Shown here one piece after another: positions 60,336 through 64,000 of a stretch of 64,000 nucleotides of DNA. Each line of letters opens with the position of its first letter. The stretch's first letter is position 1. Where the stretch lies: the NCBI GenBank assembly GCA_900618425.1, contig UZAN01039787.1, positions 49,306 through 113,305 of the forward strand, in the 5' to 3' direction. The notes beneath the pieces are model-generated. The model was not told where the DNA came from. It saw only the letters and a program-made list of their open reading frames with translations, and searched no databases. Origin of the DNA: Echinostoma caproni (lineage: Eukaryota; Platyhelminthes; Trematoda; Plagiorchiida; Echinostomatidae). A program made the translations under genes and the position numbers.

Positions 60336-62796
60336 CTAAATTGTGGACAATTTCGGGAAGAGAACAATGAAAAATTGGGGTGATTCATTTGCATAATTTG
60401 CCAAACTACACATTTGAGGGAATGGGATACGAGAGAATGCGCAGTGTTCTGTGTTATTGAAATGGTGGTATCCAAGTGTGAATTCTTTAAGAAAAAACGG
60501 TTTGTAGGACGCATTTTACCCATTGAATTCAGTTCCGAATTTTATAATACGAGGTTTTCATTTAACTTTTCAGGTACTTTATTGAAATTCACTGAATCAA
60601 ACTATCATTCGAAATATGCGAAATTGATTGTTTTATGAAGGCTTTAGTGGGATGTTAGTTCGATGCTTCCTATATTGATCACGGAAGTTTTCAGTCAGGG
60701 ATTAAAAATGTACGTCGCTTCTGTTGCCAGTTGTTGTTATCGCTGTCCAAATCTGTTTCAACTAACCTTGTCAGTTTGGCATTGTTATTCTTTTCATATA
60801 TCCGGTATAGACGAGCTCACCTCTGCAAAGCCATTCCCCTTGCACCTGCTCAAGAATAAACTAGGATGCACATAGTATATTTTGTAGATGAACTTAAAAT
60901 ATCGGTATCATTGATGTCGGTCATTTGCTGGCACTCAGTTGTCCAGCGAAACGAAGCTTCATCCCCAGTCGCCAAAATGGACAAATCCTACATTTACGAA
61001 CTTTTCGACTAGAAGAAGCAACAACATATGTATATAGCACCGGCTTGTGGACAAGCATTCTAAAAAAGGATTTATTTTTATTCCTGTAGAATAACGTTGT
61101 GACGTCCAAAACGGGAATTGAAGAGCTGCTTCATTCATGCTGAGATTCACCAGTTCAGTTTAAATCACTTTTTACGACCATTAGGCACGCATCATTGTGA
61201 GACTTGTCAGCATTGCGTACTATCTTGATATTTCTGCTGGGACTAAAACTATGAACCGTCTTGCTGAAGCTGAAAACCGCGATTCAGGAACAACGTTGTA
61301 CAAACCGTGTGTCTGTCACTACCCACAGAATAAAATGAAACTTTCCCACTTGATCCATGTGTTTTTTCAAACGCGCGAATAGAATTCGACAGGACTGGCA
61401 AAAGTTGGTGTCCAATTTATCAAATTTAATTAAATTTACTCTGGACAGATACAGGGGAGAAAAACTTCCAAAAAGTTTAAATATATAGCAAACACACTGG
61501 GATTTCGAATAAAACCAAAACCGTGTGATAAACGTTTGTTCTTAAAAGTATCGTTTCAACAGTGTTGCATGAGTTTCATCTAGACTTGATTTAACATTAC
61601 TATTGTGCTCATGAAGTTAGCTAGACAAATTTTACGAGGAACCATTTATTAAATCGTGGAATACATAAAGAGACTAACTTTAAATTCATTTACTATGACT
61701 TTTGACTCAGTGGGGCACACTGTGCTCTCCCAAAGATTTTATCTGATAGCGGTGGAAATAGAGAAAGTGAACATTCATCAAATTACATTTTTATGATAAG
61801 AAAGAATCAAAAATTCCGGACATCAATCACAAAAAATACAGACATCCCACAGATTTTATGAACTCATTCGTTGATTCATGGATGCAAAAAAAGGAAGCGA
61901 TAACATCGAACGACAGCGGAACGGGGAGAGATTTGGTGAAGGATAGATGCCGTTGAGGGATGACTTGCTCCATCATTTCTGGGCCACAAGAAGGGATTGC
62001 GGTAAAATTCATGGATTCCGAAATCACAATGGTCTTGAAGAGTCCCCAATCACTGGAAATAGATCCCTTTATTGGAATCAACATTTTGGGTTTACTTGAT
62101 TGAACGCAACAATTTAGTTCGTTGAAAACAGTCCCACTACATATTTATCGTCCGCCTAATCGGGCACAAGATTCTCAGCGAATGAGTAAACAAACGCGGC
62201 ATTTATTTCAACAAATTTTGCAGTCTGCATTCAGCTGAGTGACGTTTTCGCATAAAAGCCGAATATCCAGGTAAGCTTTTGTTGTCTGTACTCCAAATAC
62301 GATGAACGATAACTGAAGTTCATGGAAATCTTATTTCATTCCTCACGATGGCCTGGACCCTCCTGGATTTTCACGGATGTTCTGTATGAGGTCCCAAGAA
62401 GTTCCTTTTATATAAGCTAAATGGCCAATTAATACTAAGCGGATATTATAAATCGGAAATCGAGTTTTTCGTATCCGTCGAAATTTTGTTTTCATTTGTA
62501 AGTGGTGAACTAGGAACAAGCAACATGTAGCAAATGCTTCAGAAAAGGTGCATAGTTAAATAGTTAGTTTCAAGAATGAACGGTTATATGAGTGTTTAAG
62601 GCGTTCAGATTCAACACTGCGCTTCTTAACACATTTACTTTAAAAAATGGAGTGGAATAACAAACTGGCATTTCTAGATGCCTGCACCACCTTTTGATCA
62701 GATGGTTCGGTGCAGCGTTCCGTGCATAGAAAGGCAACTTTGAAAGACCAATAAATCCTCCACTTCTAAAGCTTTGTACCGCTTAAGGTAAAACGA
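60336..62796. other. Intergenic or intronic sequence, no exon recognised
   Basis: It would be intron of the minus-strand gene if that gene is real. An 85-codon minus ORF at 61827-62084 looks protein-like but lacks splice support. Confidence 0.45.
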
Positions 62797-63600
62797 ACCT
62801 GGATCGCTGCCTGGTGGACAGGGCAAGAAAGATCTGTAGTGAGGACACGCTTAAAGAAGAGCTCCGCGCAATACGATCGATCTCTGCACGTAACGGGTGT
62901 CCGGGATGTTTGGTCAACAATATGATTCCGTGCACAGAGGACTCTTTACAAACCATCAAGGTTAAGAAAATTCCGTGTACTTTTTTCACCGTTCATCAGC
63001 TGAGATCATACAAAGAAAATTATCCGATACAATCGATAAAACTTTCTATGCATCCAAGCTTCCTGTGTTGCTCACGTCCAAGCCAATGGTGTTCGCGAGT
63101 GAAGGACAAAATTGCCTACCCTGCGATCCCATTCTGTATATACCTATTTACTTATTCCTTTGGAAAACCGCACATAAGCCGGATGGTCAGACGATTGCCC
63201 TAACGGATTCGTGAACACCAACCTGCGTGGCTGAACACCGGAACGACTAGGTCACTCACCGGTGCAGTGGTTTCACACCTAGCTGAAACAAATCACACAG
63301 TAGAGGTATCCGAGGCTTTCCACCCCTTGTATACAGTTCGCGGGTAATTATCGAGGTAGAGTTCGCTGTTGGATGCTGGCCACAGTAGAACTGATGGGCA
63401 TTCTATGCGCCGAAAAACAATTTATGCAATCGCTAAATCTTCTCTGGCCCACCACCATACACACACCGTATCACGAGTAATCTCCATGATCCAATGAGTG
63501 GACAAACAACTGTGTGATCGTGGTGAGTCTGACTGACGGTCTCATGATGAAATCATTTCTAGTAACCTGTGATTTGATTTGATTTCAATAAGAATTTTAT
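62797..63600 (+). mobile_element. Penelope-like element relic with GIY-YIG endonuclease
   Basis: The + strand first reads DRCLVDRARKICSEDTLKEE, the segment after the RT in Penelope-like polyproteins. After a +2 frame change (62975 on) it continues AEIIQRKLSDTIDKTFYASK, then returns to the first frame for IAYPAIPFCIYLFTYSFGK. A one-stop break precedes RIREHQPAWLNTGTTRSLTG and SHLAETNHTVEV. The layout, a CxCGxxYIGxTxR-like box followed by RIxEHxPxWL, matches the GIY-YIG nuclease that such elements carry at the C-terminus. Here the CG and YIG residues are partly lost (SFGKPHISR). Two frameshifts and a stop make it inactive. The RT itself is not in the window. Confidence 0.78.
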
Positions 63601-64000
63601 TCCCAAGTAGTGGTGTATATTGAGATGAATACGAATCTATAAAAACGAGCTTTTTGGCCACTCTGATTTTGCAAAATGTTTCACGTTAAGGTGATATTGT
63701 TCACTGATGGAAAGAGACTTCATTTCACACTTCGGGAGAGGGTTGTTGTACCCAGTCATCACTCTCTTTATCATACTGAAGTCCATCTCAATTGGGAGGA
63801 GCAAGCATCTGAATGACCAAAATACATAAATAAATACATAAATGTTCCCCATTCACAATAGAGATTACGAACGGTGTGCATCGAAAAACGTCGATGTTTG
63901 ATGGAGTTCAGTATAAATGCGTGATGATGGTACCCTCGCGACGATCAGATCTGTGACCAGGCAATCAAACTCCATTGGAGAGAAGTGGAAAGTAGCACGA
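63601..64000. other. Right edge of window, nothing recognised
   Basis: Begins with a GATTTGATTTGATT run and A/T-rich sequence close to the likely 3' end of the Penelope-like relic. No gene is seen. Confidence 0.45.

Noticed and set aside
1..64000. CRISPR arrays, bacterial operons, phage or plasmid modules
   Set aside because: No regularly spaced direct repeats, no ribosome binding sites, no compact gene order. The split exons and SINEs show a eukaryotic nuclear genome.

Overview
The window is eukaryotic nuclear DNA: long AT-rich intergenic and intronic stretches, GT-AG split exons, AATAAA poly(A) signals, and many decayed retroelements. There is no operon structure, Shine-Dalgarno signal or CRISPR array. 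The combination of CR1/jockey-like LINEs, a Penelope-like element with a GIY-YIG domain, two abundant tRNA-derived SINE families and an orphan Ig-type surface protein suggests a flatworm, probably a digenean trematode. That placement is inference from style; no marker gene here proves it. The assembly is draft quality: two long N gaps (299-1153 and 49567-50029) and four single-N joins, three of which sit between short direct duplications.

Protein-coding content is low. The best gene is a five-exon (or longer) + strand gene at 15236-26571. It encodes a type I membrane protein with an Ig-like ectodomain, short linker exons, one transmembrane helix and a long, low-complexity, Gln/Ser/Thr-rich cytoplasmic tail. 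Intron phases match at every junction. Its 5' signal-peptide exon was not found. The second gene is a compact ankyrin-repeat ORF at 59160-59723 (+), facing a probable terminal exon of an unknown minus-strand gene at 60155-60335. The 3' ends of these two genes appear to converge and overlap. One weaker exon candidate lies at 32620-32990.

Most other recognisable sequence is mobile. LINE relics lie at 10743-11660 (-), 33310-34130 (+), 44101-45750 (+), 50380-50810 (+) and 52265-53395 (+), with a doubtful one at 21863-22110 (-). A Penelope-like 3' part lies at 62797-63600 (+). SINE family 1 (box A/box B head, tail with AATCAAATCAAATCC) occurs mostly as head-to-head inverted dimers (12535-12937, 35554-35965, 42981-43250). 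SINE family 2 (head starting GGCGGTG, ending CACCGCC) has seven copies, one pair also head-to-head (3205-3680). A separate long palindrome lies at 7838-8190. The rest is non-coding sequence in which I see only short random ORFs and simple repeats.

The most unusual signals are the recurrent inverted SINE dimer, which looks like a unit propagated in that form, and the orphan Ig receptor, whose tail carries two ITIM-like motifs, a Q8 run and a SUMO-type site.
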